Shown piece by piece: positions 50,953 to 59,890 of a stretch of 64,000 nucleotides of DNA (within the stretch, counting starts at the first letter, position 1; the number at the start of each line of letters is the position of its first letter). Made by a program: the position numbers and the translations under genes. The DNA lies in assembly GCF_014654365.1 (NCBI RefSeq), contig NZ_BNAY01000006.1, forward strand, positions 303,702-367,701, read 5' to 3'. The notes beneath the pieces were generated by a model that worked only from the letters and a program-made list of their open reading frames with translations, did no database searches and had not been told where the DNA came from. This DNA comes from Amycolatopsis oliviviridis. GTDB taxonomy: Bacteria > Actinomycetota > Actinomycetes > Mycobacteriales > Pseudonocardiaceae.

Positions 50953-51766
50953 ATTCCGGCCCTTCCGGGTCGCATTCGACCTGCTCGATGGCCGTTCCGG
51001 CGTTCAGCGCGGCCTCGATCTCCTCGGTGGGCGTCAGATCGTCGGTGATCAGGAGGTCGTAGTCGCCGATGTCGCCGTGCGCGAAGGTGGCGGTGCGGCC
51101 GAACTTGGAGTTGTCGACGACCAGCACGTTGTGGCTCGCGGTGCGCAGCGCGGCCTGCTTGAGCGCGGCGTAGTCCTGGACCGGGTGGAACAGGCGGCCG
51201 ACCGCGACCGCGGCGACCGAGACGAACGCGATATCGGCGTGCGTGCGCTCAAGGAAAGCGAGGACGTCCGGACCGGCGCACGAGTCGTACTCGTGGTGGT
51301 AGCGGCCGCCCGCGAGCACGACCTCGACGCTCTTGACCGGGCCGAGGATGCGGGCGGCTTCGAGCGAGTTGGTGATGACGGTGAGGTCTTCGACGCGGCC
51401 GAGGCGGCGGACGAGCGGGAAGAGCGTCGTCGAGTCATCGACGAAGACCGTCTGGCCGGAGTGGACGTGCGCCGCGGCCGCCTCGCCCAGCGTGTCCTTC
51501 GTGGCCTGGTTGAAGGTGTCGCGGAAGCGGGCGGCCGACTCCATGGTCGTCGCCGGGTAGGCCTCGACCTTGCCGCGGAGTTTGCGGAGAAGGCGGCGCT
51601 CGGCGAGGTCGTCGAGGTCGCGGTGCATCGTCATCAGGCTGACGCCGAACCGGGTGGTGAGGTCGTCGATGCGGACCTCGCCGGTGGCGATGACGTGGTC
51701 GAGGATCTCCTGGCGCCGGTGCTCGACGGCGGCGTCCGAAGGCCTGGTCTTAGACATGGGCGACAC
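50942..51766 (-). CDS. DeoR/GlpR-family transcriptional repressor
   Basis: A 274-residue sugar-phosphate-sensing repressor. The N-terminal helix-turn-helix is EHRRQEILDHVIATGEVRID then LTTRFGVSLMTMHRDLDDLA. The DeoRC effector domain has TVFVDDSTTLFPLVRRL, VITNSLEAARIL and LVVDNSKFGRTA. The start is the GTG at 51766 or an ATG three codons in. First gene of the DeoR-xylB-msiK operon, which it presumably represses until xylulose phosphate accumulates. A likely operator lies about 80 bases upstream. Confidence 0.93.
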   Translation of the reverse strand: MSPMSKTRPSDAAVEHRRQEILDHVIATGEVRIDDLTTRFGVSLMTMHRDLDDLAERRLLRKLRGKVEAYPATTMESAARFRDTFNQATKDTLGEAAAAHVHSGQTVFVDDSTTLFPLVRRLGRVEDLTVITNSLEAARILGPVKSVEVVLAGGRYHHEYDSCAGPDVLAFLERTHADIAFVSVAAVAVGRLFHPVQDYAALKQAALRTASHNVLVVDNSKFGRTATFAHGDIGDYDLLITDDLTPTEEIEAALNAGTAIEQVECDPEGPEYEI

Positions 51767-51846
51767 CGTTCACGACCCGGACCTGCGCGGTCTCGGCGGG
51801 GTGGGTGTCGGCGCTCACACCTGCTTCTTACCAGATTATTCGCCCG

Positions 51847-51872
51847 GAGTTAACACGTAACTCGATAACTCT
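51847..51872. promoter_or_regulatory. Likely DeoR operator
   Basis: GAGTTA, five bases, TAACTC is a perfect inverted repeat (51847-51863), followed by a second TAACTC nine bases on. It lies in an AT-richer promoter patch upstream of the DeoR start. Confidence 0.6.
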
Positions 51873-51905
51873 CGCATTTCCCCTCACCGCTCTCTGGGGC
51901 CCACC

Positions 51906-51983
51906 GACTTGCGTTTAGCCCCCTAACCGTGCTCTGCGGGCGGGTGCCCTCAGAGCACGGTTAGGGGGCTAAACGCAGGTCGG
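51906..51983. repeat. Two modular repeats in inverted orientation
   Basis: Cores TTAG at 51915 and 51961, 46 bp apart. The second copy (GAGCACGGTTAG, GGGG, CTAAACGCAGGTC) is nearly the exact reverse complement of the first (GACTTGCGTTTAG, CCCC, CTAACCGTGCTC). Together they can form one stem of about 31 bp with a 14-base loop, just downstream of nnr. Confidence 0.88.
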
Positions 51984-51991
51984 GGCCCTGG

Positions 51992-53437
51992 TCAGGAGGT
52001 CAGCGAGCGGACGGACCGGAGGGCGTCCGGGACGGCACCGAGGATGCCGGAAGCCGAGGTCGGGGCGCCGCCGGCGGCCAGCGCCCCAGCGAGCGAGTGG
52101 ACGTGCGCGCCGGCCCCGGCCGCCAGCCACGGGTCGAGCCCGGCGGCGAGCAGCGCACCGACCAGACCGGACAGCACGTCCCCCGAACCGGCCGTCGCGA
52201 GCCACGATCCCCGCGGCGTGTTCACCAGCGCGCGCCCGTCCGGCGCCGCGACCACCGTGCAGTGCCCCTTCAAGAGCACGACGGCGTCATACTTCCGCGC
52301 GGCCGACCGCGCCGCCGCGACCCGGTCCGCCCCCGGCGGCGAACCCATCAGCCGCTCGAACTCCCCCGCGTGCGGCGTCAGCACGAGCGGGGTGTCCGGA
52401 TCCCGCGCGTCGAGCACGTCGGGCGATCGCGCGATGATCGTCGTCGCGTCGGCGTCCGCGCACACCGGCACGCCGCGCCCGAGCACGAACCGCAGCACGT
52501 CCCGCCCCTCGTGCCCGGTCCCGATGCCCGGCCCGACGACCCACGCCTGCACCCGGCCCGCGTCCGTCACCGAACCCGTCGCGATGACCTCGGGCCAGTG
52601 CCCGCGCACCACGTCGGCGGCATGGCCGGCGTACCGCACCAGCCCGGACGTCGCCCGCACCGCGGCACCGGCCGCGAGCACGGCCGCTCCCGGATACGTC
52701 GCCGATCCCGCCGCCACCCCGACCACGCCCTGGCTGTATTTGTCGTCATCCGGACCGGGCACCGGCCACGCCGCGGCGACGTCCGCCGTATCGAGCCGTC
52801 GCAGGTCGGGCTCGCCGAGTTCCGGCCGCAGCCCGATGTCCACCAGGGCGATCTCGCCGCACGACGCGGGCGCGAGGGCGTGCACCGGTTTGAGCGCGCC
52901 GAAAGTGACCGTCCGGTCCGCGACGACCGCCGGACCGTCGACGGCGCCGGTGTCCGGATCCACCCCGCTCGGCAGATCGACGGCCAGCACCGGGGAGCCC
53001 ACGTACTCCAGCAGCGCGGCGGCGTCCGGACGCAAGGGCCCTCGCGCCGAGATACCGACGATCCCGTCGATGACGAGGTCCGCGCGACTGATCCACTGTG
53101 GACCATCCTCAAGGGACACAACTTTGCCACCGGATCGCTTCAAGGCGGCCAAACCAGGGCCATGAGCGCGTTCGGGCTTCACCAGAATCGCGGAGACGGC
53201 GACGTTGCGGCGGCGCAGGAACGCGCCCGCCCACAAGGCGTCACCGCCGTTGTTGCCCGACCCGACGAGCAGCGTCACCCGCCGCCCGGACACCGAACCC
53301 GTGTGTTCGGCCAGCATCTCGGCGGCGTGCACCGACAGGCCGAAGGCCGCACGCCGCATGAGCTCGCCGTCGGGCGTGACGGCGAGCAACCGGTCCTCCG
53401 CCGCGCGAATCCGTTCCGTGGTCCAGATTCCCTGCAC
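51992..53437 (-). CDS. nnr: Bifunctional NAD(P)H-hydrate epimerase/dehydratase
   Basis: A 481-residue metabolite-repair enzyme. The N-terminal epimerase (YjeF_N, about 1-215) has LLVGSGNNGGDALWAGAFLR and LAVDLPSGVDPDTGAVDG. The C-terminal ADP-dependent dehydratase (about 225-475) has WVVGPGIGTGHEG, LTPHAGEFERLMG, LLKGHCTVVAAPDG and the catalytic NTPRGSWLATAGSGDVLSGL. It restores damaged NAD(P)HX. GTG start. It is immediately downstream of glmS (15-base gap), the order seen in many actinobacteria. Confidence 0.95.
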   Translation of the reverse strand: MQGIWTTERIRAAEDRLLAVTPDGELMRRAAFGLSVHAAEMLAEHTGSVSGRRVTLLVGSGNNGGDALWAGAFLRRRNVAVSAILVKPERAHGPGLAALKRSGGKVVSLEDGPQWISRADLVIDGIVGISARGPLRPDAAALLEYVGSPVLAVDLPSGVDPDTGAVDGPAVVADRTVTFGALKPVHALAPASCGEIALVDIGLRPELGEPDLRRLDTADVAAAWPVPGPDDDKYSQGVVGVAAGSATYPGAAVLAAGAAVRATSGLVRYAGHAADVVRGHWPEVIATGSVTDAGRVQAWVVGPGIGTGHEGRDVLRFVLGRGVPVCADADATTIIARSPDVLDARDPDTPLVLTPHAGEFERLMGSPPGADRVAAARSAARKYDAVVLLKGHCTVVAAPDGRALVNTPRGSWLATAGSGDVLSGLVGALLAAGLDPWLAAGAGAHVHSLAGALAAGGAPTSASGILGAVPDALRSVRSLTS

Positions 53438-53452
53438 GACGCCTCCGGTCTT

Positions 53453-55315
53453 CTACTCGACGGTGACCGACTTCGCCAGGTTACGCGGCTTGTCGACGTC
53501 GTACCCGCGCGTGCGGGCGATCTCGGCGGCCAGCACCTGCAACGGAACTGTGGAGACCAGCGGCTGCAGCAGCGTCGGGACGGCGGGGATCTCGATCAGC
53601 TCGTCGGCGAACGGGCGGACCGTCTCGTCGCCTTCCTCCGCGATCACGATCGTGCGGGCGCCACGCGCCTGGATCTCGCTGATGTTCGACACCAGCTTCG
53701 AGTGCAGCACCGCGCGGCCCTTGGGCGACGGCATCACCACGACGACGGGCAGGCCTTCTTCGATCAGCGCGATCGGGCCGTGCTTAAGCTCACCGGCCGC
53801 GAAGCCCTCGGCGTGCATGTACGCCAGTTCCTTGAGCTTCAGCGCGCCTTCGAGGGCGACCGGGAACCCGACGTGACGGCCGAGGAACAGCACGGCCTTC
53901 GAGTCGGCGATCCGGCGGCCGAGGTCGCGGACCTGGTCCACAGTGGACAGGACCTTCTGCACCGCGGCGGGCATGGCCTCGAGTTCGGCGAACTCGCGGG
54001 CGACCTCGTCCGGGTACTTGGTGCCGCGGGCCTGCGCGAGCGCCAGTCCGACCAGGTAGTTCGCCGCGATCTGCGCGAGGAACGCCTTGGTCGACGCGAC
54101 ACCGATCTCCGGACCGGCGTGCGTGTAGAGGACGGCGTCGGATTCACGCGGGATCTGCGCGCCGTTGGTGTTGCAGACGGCCAGGACGCGGGCCTTCTGC
54201 TCGCGCGCGTGGCGGACGGCTTCGAGGGTGTCCGCGGTCTCGCCGGACTGGGAGACGGCGACGACCAGGGTCGCGCGGTCCAGCACCGGGTCGCGGTAGC
54301 GGAACTCGCTGGCCAGTTCCACCTCGACCGGGAGGCGGCACCAGTGCTCGATCGCGTACTTGGCGACGAGGCCCGAGTGGTACGCGGAACCACAGGCGAC
54401 GACGAAGACCTTGTCGACGTCACGCAGGTCCTGGTCGGAGATGCGCTGCTCGTCGAGGATGATCCGGCCGCCGTCGAAGTGGCCGCGCAGCGTGTTCGCC
54501 AGCGCTTCCGGCTGCTCGTCGATCTCCTTGAGCATGAAGTACTCGTGGCCGCCCTTTTCCGCGGCCGAGAGGTCCCAGTCGACGGTGAACGGCTTGGCCT
54601 GGGCGGCGTCGCCGTGGAAGTCGGTGACCTCGTATCCCCCGCGGGTGATCACGACGAGCTGGTCCTGACCGAGCTCGACCGCCTCGCGGGTGTGCTCGAT
54701 GAACGCGGCGACGTCGGACGCGACGAAGTGCTCACCCTCGCCGACGCCGACGACCAGCGGCGAGGAACGGCGCGCGGCGACGATGGTGTCCGGCTGGTCG
54801 GCGATGGTCACGACCAGGGTGAACGCGCCTTCGAGGCGGCGGCAGACCGCGGCGACGCTGGCCGGGAAGTCGCCCTTCGTGTCGCCCTCGGTGTAGGCGC
54901 GGGAGATCAGATGAGCGGCGGTCTCGGAGTCGGTGTCGCTCGCCATCTCGACGTTGTCGGCCTCGAGCTCGGCGCGCAGGGCGGCGAAGTTCTCGATGAT
55001 GCCGTTGTGCACGACGGCGACGCGCTGGGAGGCATCGCGGTGCGGGTGCGAGTTGCGGTCGACCGGGGCGCCGTGGGTCGCCCAGCGGGTGTGGCCCATC
55101 CCGGCGGTGCCGGCGAAGGCACCCCTGCCGACGGTGTCGAGCTGGGTCTCCAGGTTGGCCAGGCGGCCCGCCTTGCGCTCGACGTTCAGCGCGCCGGCGC
55201 CGTCCAGAACGGCGACGCCCGCAGAGTCATAGCCGCGGTACTCCATCCGGCGAAGCCCGCCGATGACGACGTCCAGGGCCGGGCGGTGTCCTACGTATCC
55301 CACGATTCCACACAC
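53453..55315 (-). CDS. glmS: Glucosamine-6-phosphate synthase (glutamine-hydrolysing)
   Basis: A 620-residue enzyme forming glucosamine 6-phosphate for peptidoglycan and mycothiol precursors. The N-terminal Ntn-glutaminase begins with the catalytic Cys, MCGIVGYVG, so the GTG at 55315 is preferred over one two codons upstream; removal of Met must expose Cys. Glutaminase motifs are GMGHTRWATHGAP and HNGIIEN. Two SIS isomerase domains follow (VACGSAYHSGLVAKY, VSQSGETADTLEAV, FLGRHVGFPVALEGALKLKE), ending LAKSVTVE. No GlmS ribozyme is recognised upstream. Confidence 0.97.
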   Translation of the reverse strand: MCGIVGYVGHRPALDVVIGGLRRMEYRGYDSAGVAVLDGAGALNVERKAGRLANLETQLDTVGRGAFAGTAGMGHTRWATHGAPVDRNSHPHRDASQRVAVVHNGIIENFAALRAELEADNVEMASDTDSETAAHLISRAYTEGDTKGDFPASVAAVCRRLEGAFTLVVTIADQPDTIVAARRSSPLVVGVGEGEHFVASDVAAFIEHTREAVELGQDQLVVITRGGYEVTDFHGDAAQAKPFTVDWDLSAAEKGGHEYFMLKEIDEQPEALANTLRGHFDGGRIILDEQRISDQDLRDVDKVFVVACGSAYHSGLVAKYAIEHWCRLPVEVELASEFRYRDPVLDRATLVVAVSQSGETADTLEAVRHAREQKARVLAVCNTNGAQIPRESDAVLYTHAGPEIGVASTKAFLAQIAANYLVGLALAQARGTKYPDEVAREFAELEAMPAAVQKVLSTVDQVRDLGRRIADSKAVLFLGRHVGFPVALEGALKLKELAYMHAEGFAAGELKHGPIALIEEGLPVVVVMPSPKGRAVLHSKLVSNISEIQARGARTIVIAEEGDETVRPFADELIEIPAVPTLLQPLVSTVPLQVLAAEIARTRGYDVDKPRNLAKSVTVE

Positions 55316-55361
55316 GGCCACCAGCCTAACGACGGAAATTCGGCCCCTTCGCCCGGGCGGC

Positions 55362-55395
55362 CGCGTGCGCGTTTAGCGGGCTAAACGCGACGCGT
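55362..55395. repeat. Modular repeat copy between glmS and hydrolase
   Basis: Near-symmetric: GTGCGCGTTTAG, CGGG, CTAAACGCGACGC, in the divergent promoter space of glmS and the hydrolase gene. Confidence 0.85.
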
Positions 55396-55443
55396 GGGGC
55401 GGCGCGCGGGCCGGACGGGGGTGCGGGCAGTAAGGTCACGAGC

Positions 55444-56268
55444 ATGGCCAGCAAGCCCAAGCAGCTGCTCGCGGAGCTGTCCCACCCAGGTCCGCACGAG
55501 GTGCTTCGCGGCAACCTCGCCCTGGTCGGACTGCCCGGTGTCGTGTTCACGCCCCGCTCGGGGCTCGGTCTGCCCGCGATCGCGTTCGGGCACGGCTGGC
55601 TGCAGCCCACCGGGAGCTACCGGCATCTGCTCCGGCACCTCGCGAGCTGGGGCATCGTCGCGGCCGCCCCGGCTACCCAGCGCGGACCGCTGCCGTCGCA
55701 CCGGCTACTGGCCGGCGACCTGCTCACCACGCTCGACCTGATCACGACGGTCCGCCTCGGCCCGGACGGCATCAGCGTCGACCCGGCGAAACTCGGCCTG
55801 GCCGGGCACTCGACGGGCGGCGGCTCGGCGGTGTTGGCCGCCGCGCAGGCAGCCGAGAACGACGATCGGCCCCAGATCCGTGGCGTCGCGACCATCACCC
55901 CCGCGCAGACGCTGCCGCCCGCGACGGTGTCGGCCCGCTCGGTGACCGTGCCCGGTCTGCATCTAGCGGCCGGCGAAGACCTGGTCGCGCCGCCGGTCGG
56001 GCATGCCGAGGCCATCGCGGACGCGTGGGGCGGGCCGGTCCAGCTGCGGACGCTCGGGAAGTCGTCGCACCTCGGCGTCACCGAGGGCAGGCACTGGAGC
56101 CAGCTGCTGCTGCACGGGAAGCCGCACCGCGGGACCCAGCAGCTCACGAGGGCGCTGTTCACCGCCTTCTTCCTCACGCACCTGACGGGGACGACGAAGT
56201 ACCAGCCCCTGCTGGACGCCGACGTCAAGCGGGCCCCGATCGCGGTCGCCGACGACCCCGCCGCCTGA
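55444..56268 (+). CDS. Alpha/beta hydrolase, dienelactone-hydrolase/chlorophyllase-like
   Basis: A 274-residue hydrolase. LPAIAFGHGWLQPTGSYRHL provides the oxyanion-hole HGW, the nucleophile elbow is LGLAGHSTGGGSAVLAAAQA, an acid lies in HLAAGEDLVAPP and the catalytic His in LGKSSHLGVTEG. It has no signal peptide. It is divergent from glmS. Substrate unknown; the fold group includes chlorophyllase-like and PET-hydrolase-like esterases. Confidence 0.87.
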   Translation: MASKPKQLLAELSHPGPHEVLRGNLALVGLPGVVFTPRSGLGLPAIAFGHGWLQPTGSYRHLLRHLASWGIVAAAPATQRGPLPSHRLLAGDLLTTLDLITTVRLGPDGISVDPAKLGLAGHSTGGGSAVLAAAQAAENDDRPQIRGVATITPAQTLPPATVSARSVTVPGLHLAAGEDLVAPPVGHAEAIADAWGGPVQLRTLGKSSHLGVTEGRHWSQLLLHGKPHRGTQQLTRALFTAFFLTHLTGTTKYQPLLDADVKRAPIAVADDPAA

Positions 56269-56270
56269 CC

Positions 56271-56391
56271 GGAGCGCGTTTCGCGGGCTAACCGCGATCT
56301 CCCTGGGCCAGGGCGATCCGGCACCGGATCACGTTTAGCCCGCGAAAGTCGCACGCCCGCCGGAGCGCGATTAGGGGGCGAAAGTCGACGC
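56271..56391. repeat. Modular repeat array, three copies
   Basis: Cores at 56280 (TTCG), 56335 (TTAG) and 56371 (TTAG), spaced 55 and 36 bp, with arms GAGCGCGTTTCG, GATCACGTTTAG and GAGCGCGATTAG. The right arms are CTAACCGCGATC, CGAAAGTCGC and CGAAAGTCGAC. Confidence 0.88.
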
Positions 56392-56422
56392 GGGGCCGGG
56401 CGGGCGAAGGGGGCGAAAGAGA

Positions 56423-56450
56423 AGGGCCCGGCTCTGGTGAGCCGGGCCCT
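56423..56450 (-). terminator. Terminator of the type VII-like operon
   Basis: A perfect 11-bp stem (AGGGCCCGGCT with its complement) and six-base loop, 18 bases past the last stop of the minus-strand operon. Confidence 0.8.
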
Positions 56451-56467
56451 GAAGTGCGGTGAAGCGG

Positions 56468-57010
56468 TCAGTCGACCATCCACGAGTTGTTCGAGAAGTC
56501 GTCGTCGTCGAAGCCCTTGTCATCCCTGGCGTGACGACCCCGGCGACGCGCCGGCGTACCGGGAGCTTCAGGAGCCGCCGCACCCGGAGTGGGCGTCGGC
56601 GCCGCGGCGGGCGGGACGTCCACCGTCGCCGGCATCCCGGGCACACCGGGCGCGACCGGGAGAGGCGGCGGAGGAGCAGGCCGCGAAGCGTCGGCCCCCT
56701 GACGGGCACCGAACTCCGCGAACCGGGCGTCCGGCTTGTCGTCGTCCTCGATGTCGAAGCCGATCGTGTGGTTCCGGTCGGCGGTCGTCTTGCCGGTCAG
56801 CCAGCCGCCCGCCTCCTTGCTCCGCTTCCCCAGTTCCTGCATGTGGGCGGCGTACTTGTCGTGGACGGCGGCGTCCTTCTGCATGGTTTCCATCGCCTGC
56901 GCCTTGGCGTCGGCGAGGTGCCGCTCCCGCAGCCCGCGCTGCTCCAACTGCTCTGTGATGGCGGCGTCCTGCCTGGACATGGCGGCCGCCAGCCGGTCAA
57001 CAGCGCTCAT
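56468..57010 (-). CDS. Type VII module small protein A (unknown function)
   Basis: A 180-residue protein. A charged, probably coiled-coil N-terminus (about 1-65; RQDAAITEQLEQRGLRERHL) is followed by KEAGGWLTGKTTADRNHTIG and an acidic patch. A Pro/Ala-rich linker (about 105-150) leads to a terminal motif with RRRGRHARDD then DDDFSNNSWMVD. The gene at 62875 has the same plan and the same ending type (DDDFANTDWLAT), so both belong to one unnamed family. It is the last gene of an operon with an EspC-like protein and a large Gly-rich protein, suggesting an accessory of type VII export. Confidence 0.75.
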   Translation of the reverse strand: MSAVDRLAAAMSRQDAAITEQLEQRGLRERHLADAKAQAMETMQKDAAVHDKYAAHMQELGKRSKEAGGWLTGKTTADRNHTIGFDIEDDDKPDARFAEFGARQGADASRPAPPPPLPVAPGVPGMPATVDVPPAAAPTPTPGAAAPEAPGTPARRRGRHARDDKGFDDDDFSNNSWMVD

Positions 57011-57038
57011 CGGTCCTCCCTCGTTCCCCGGCTACCGA

Positions 57039-59441
57039 TCATCGCTCGTAGCTGATCGAGCGGTCGCCGCCCTCGTCGTCGAGCGACCCGCTGATCCGGC
57101 CGCCCGCGCCACTGGTCTCGAAAATGCCACCCTCGACGCGGTATTGGCTCGACCCGCGCTGCGTGTCACCCCCGCCGCCACCGGCCGCGCCGCCCATGGC
57201 GCCCATTCCACCCATCATGCCGCCCATCCCGGCGGACGAGCTACCGGCGCCCGCACTCGCACCCGCGGGCGCCGGGTCCATCCCACCGGGAGCCGCCCCG
57301 AGACCGGCGTCAGCCCCGGCCGGCTGCGCGCCGCCCCCGGACTGCATCCCCGCCTCCAGCGAACCGGCTTCGTTCAGCGACCCAGACGAGCCACCTTCGC
57401 CGACGCCGCCGAGCGCGCCTTCGAAGCTGCCACCGCCTCCGCCACCGCTGGCCGTCGGCACGGTGCCCTCGCCACCCGCACCCGCCGCGACACCACCGGA
57501 AGCGTCCGCGGACGCCCCTGCGGTCCCTTCGGCACCGACGCCGACCTCGACGCCACCCGGAGCGCTGAAGCCGCTGCCGCCACCGCCGCCGGGAGCCAGA
57601 CCGTCGGCCGGGGCGGGCATGGTGCGGACCTCTTCGGGCTTGCCGGGCTGCGGGTTGCCGGGATTCCGGTCGTCGAGACCGTTCTTGATCTCGTCCTTGT
57701 CGATGACGTCGCCGGGCTTGAGTTCCTTCTTCTCACCCTTTTCGTCGAGGGTGTACGTGGTCGGCTCGCCCTTGCCGTCGTCGACGGTCACCACGGTCGG
57801 GCCGTTGGGACCGTCCGGCTGCTCGGCGGTGATCTTGAGGTTGCCGTCCTGGATGTGGATCTTGCCGTCCGGACCGGGCCGGTAGACGCCGTCCTTGCCG
57901 GGCTCGCCTTCCTTGACCGCGCCCTGCGGCCCGAAGTCGCCGTCCTTGCCCTTGCCGTCCTTGCCCTCTTCGCCGGGCTTGCCGTCTTCGCCCTTGGGGT
58001 CGTCGAAGTCGAGCTTGTAGTCCTTCTCGTTGCCCTTGCCGTCGTCGACCTTGATGTCCATCTTGCCGTCTTTGTCCGGCTCGGACATTTCGATCTTGTT
58101 GTCGCCCTTTTGGACGGTCATGGTGTCCTGACCGTCGATGCCGTCCTTGATCGCCTCACCCGTCGCCGGGTCGATCGGGTACGGCTTGCCGGTCTCGGGG
58201 TCCAGTTCGAGCGGCTTCCCGGTGACCGGGTTCGTGCCCTCGGCGGGCTTGTCCTCCGGTTTCGGCGCCTCGGGGACCGAAGCGGCCGGCGGCGTGCTGG
58301 CACCGCCACCACTTCCGCTGCCACCACCGCTCCCGCTTCCGCCGCCCCCGTTGCTCCCGCCGCCGTTGTTCCCGCCGCCGTTGTCGTTGCCCTTGCCCTT
58401 GCCGTCGTCGGCGGGTGGCTTCTCGGACCCGGCCGCGGGGAACGGGTTCGTGTAGTCCTCCATGAACCGCGAAAGCTCGTGATACTGCGAGTTGATCGTG
58501 TCGTTCGCGTTCTTGCAAAGCTTCTTGAAGTTTTCGTATCGCTCGCCGAATTCCTTGGCGAACGACCCCTTGAGCCACTGCTTGGCGGCCCCGATCGCGT
58601 AGTCCTTGTTCTCGTCGTTCAGGTCGCAGTCGTCGGAACGCAGCCGTGAAGCGAGGTTGTTGCCCGGACACGCGGAGTCGAGCCAGTACGCGACGTCCAT
58701 GAGCTTTTCTTTGGAATCGACCTTGCCGTTCGCGATTTCGACGACCTGCTTCGCGACATACAGCGGCGCCGTGGCGACCTTGTCGACACGCAGTTTCAGC
58801 GTCTCGTCGACCTTGAGCTTCAGCGCGCTGTAGATCTTGTCGATGGTCGAAGGCACCAACTTGATCGCGCCGTCCATCTGCGCGACGAGTTCCTGCGCGT
58901 CGGGCTGGATCCGCTGCTCGTACTTGACCTTCGCGGCCGTCGCGCCCTGGCCCTTCCAGTCGTGGAAGAGCGTGGTCAGCGCCGAAGTCGCGTCGGTCCG
59001 GGTCTGCTCGACGACCTTCTTCGCGTCGGTCAGGTCTTCGACCTCGTCGAACATCGCCTGGAAGTTGATCTCGCGGTTCTCGTTGAACCGGTCCCAGATG
59101 TCGGTCTTGTAATTGATGTCGGACGGTTTCTCCGGCATCTTGTTCCAGACCTGATCACTCCACTCGGAGAAGAAGTCCAGCGCGGGATTCCCGAGGTCGA
59201 GCACCTGGTCGGATTTGGTCGTGGAACCACCCGCGGCGGGCCGGGCCATCGAGTCGAGGTCCTTGTCCGCCTTGTCGGCGGCGGCCTTCTGCTTCTTGTC
59301 CGCGGCCGAGTTCGCGTCGCGCTCGGCCATGGCCTTCTCGACCGCGGCGTCGCCACCGAAGAGCAGCGCGTCCTTGGTGCCCTGCGTGATGTACGGGTCC
59401 TTGAGCAGCGCCTGCCGCTGTTCCCACGTGTACTTGCTCAT
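57039..59441 (-). CDS. Large type VII secretion-associated protein with collagen-like Gly region
   Basis: An 800-residue protein. The helical N-terminal domain (about 1-330) contains MSKYTWEQRQALLKDPYITQ, VEDLTDAKKVVEQTRTDATS and four cysteines near the end. An Asn/Gly/Ser linker follows. Then comes an Asp/Lys/Gly-rich region with collagen-like Gly-x-y runs (PKGEDGKPGEEGKDGKGKDG, REGEPG-type) and beta-like stretches (GPTVVTVDDGKGEPTTYTLD), then a Gly/Ala/Met-rich tail ending YRVEGGIFE, RISGSLDDEGGD. Its ATG overlaps the stop of the EspC-like gene (ATGA). No signal peptide is seen, so export by ESX is plausible. The tail is paralogous to the gene at 63377. Confidence 0.8.
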   Translation of the reverse strand: MSKYTWEQRQALLKDPYITQGTKDALLFGGDAAVEKAMAERDANSAADKKQKAAADKADKDLDSMARPAAGGSTTKSDQVLDLGNPALDFFSEWSDQVWNKMPEKPSDINYKTDIWDRFNENREINFQAMFDEVEDLTDAKKVVEQTRTDATSALTTLFHDWKGQGATAAKVKYEQRIQPDAQELVAQMDGAIKLVPSTIDKIYSALKLKVDETLKLRVDKVATAPLYVAKQVVEIANGKVDSKEKLMDVAYWLDSACPGNNLASRLRSDDCDLNDENKDYAIGAAKQWLKGSFAKEFGERYENFKKLCKNANDTINSQYHELSRFMEDYTNPFPAAGSEKPPADDGKGKGNDNGGGNNGGGSNGGGGSGSGGGSGSGGGASTPPAASVPEAPKPEDKPAEGTNPVTGKPLELDPETGKPYPIDPATGEAIKDGIDGQDTMTVQKGDNKIEMSEPDKDGKMDIKVDDGKGNEKDYKLDFDDPKGEDGKPGEEGKDGKGKDGDFGPQGAVKEGEPGKDGVYRPGPDGKIHIQDGNLKITAEQPDGPNGPTVVTVDDGKGEPTTYTLDEKGEKKELKPGDVIDKDEIKNGLDDRNPGNPQPGKPEEVRTMPAPADGLAPGGGGGSGFSAPGGVEVGVGAEGTAGASADASGGVAAGAGGEGTVPTASGGGGGGSFEGALGGVGEGGSSGSLNEAGSLEAGMQSGGGAQPAGADAGLGAAPGGMDPAPAGASAGAGSSSAGMGGMMGGMGAMGGAAGGGGGDTQRGSSQYRVEGGIFETSGAGGRISGSLDDEGGDRSISYER

Positions 59442-59752
59442 TGCGTCCCCGCCTTGTTGGCAGCCGCGGCGTTCGCCTGGTCGGATGAGGTGTAGCGGGT
59501 CGACGCGGTACTGACCCCACCGGCGAGCTGAGTGAGCTGGCCCGCGTAGCCCTTCATCGCGTCGGAAATGGCGAGGATTCCGGCGGCGTAGCCCTTTTGG
59601 TAGTCCTTGTGCACGCGGCCGAAGTCCGCGGGCTGGACCTGGGTCGGCCCGACTTTCCCCGCCTCGGACGTCGTGTGCTGAGCCGCGCGATCCAACGACG
59701 TCGACGCCGTGAGCATCGCCTCTGAATCGGCTTTGTAGCCCCCGTCCGGCAT
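59438..59752 (-). CDS. EspC-family type VII secretion target
   Basis: A 104-residue small helical protein of WXG100/EspC (DUF2580) type: DSEAMLTASTSLDRAAQHTT in helix 1, a turn with VGPTQVQPADFGRV, YAAGILAISDAMKGYAGQLT in helix 2, and the terminal STRYTSSDQANA typical of EspC-like substrates. It has no signal peptide. It is the first gene of the operon with the 800-residue protein, so the two probably form a secreted complex, as ESX substrates usually do in pairs. Confidence 0.85.
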   Translation of the reverse strand: MPDGGYKADSEAMLTASTSLDRAAQHTTSEAGKVGPTQVQPADFGRVHKDYQKGYAAGILAISDAMKGYAGQLTQLAGGVSTASTRYTSSDQANAAAANKAGTQ

Positions 59753-59890
59753 GACCGGTGCCCCCTTCGTCCCGCTGTATCCGCCTCGTTGTCCTACCTA
59801 CGACGCACGCCGACGGCATCGGGTGCCGTCGCATATGCACACAGAATGTACCCACCGGTCATCGAAGCCGCAGGAACATTCACACCTTTG

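Noticed and set aside
52097..55384. Very long plus-strand open frame opposite nnr and glmS
   Set aside because: It is antisense to two well-supported genes, Arg/Gly/Asp-rich as expected from the codon bias of high-GC DNA, and shows no domain.
55316..55443. GlmS ribozyme upstream of glmS
   Set aside because: The leader is short, holds a modular repeat and shows no glmS ribozyme core; such ribozymes are typical of Firmicutes.
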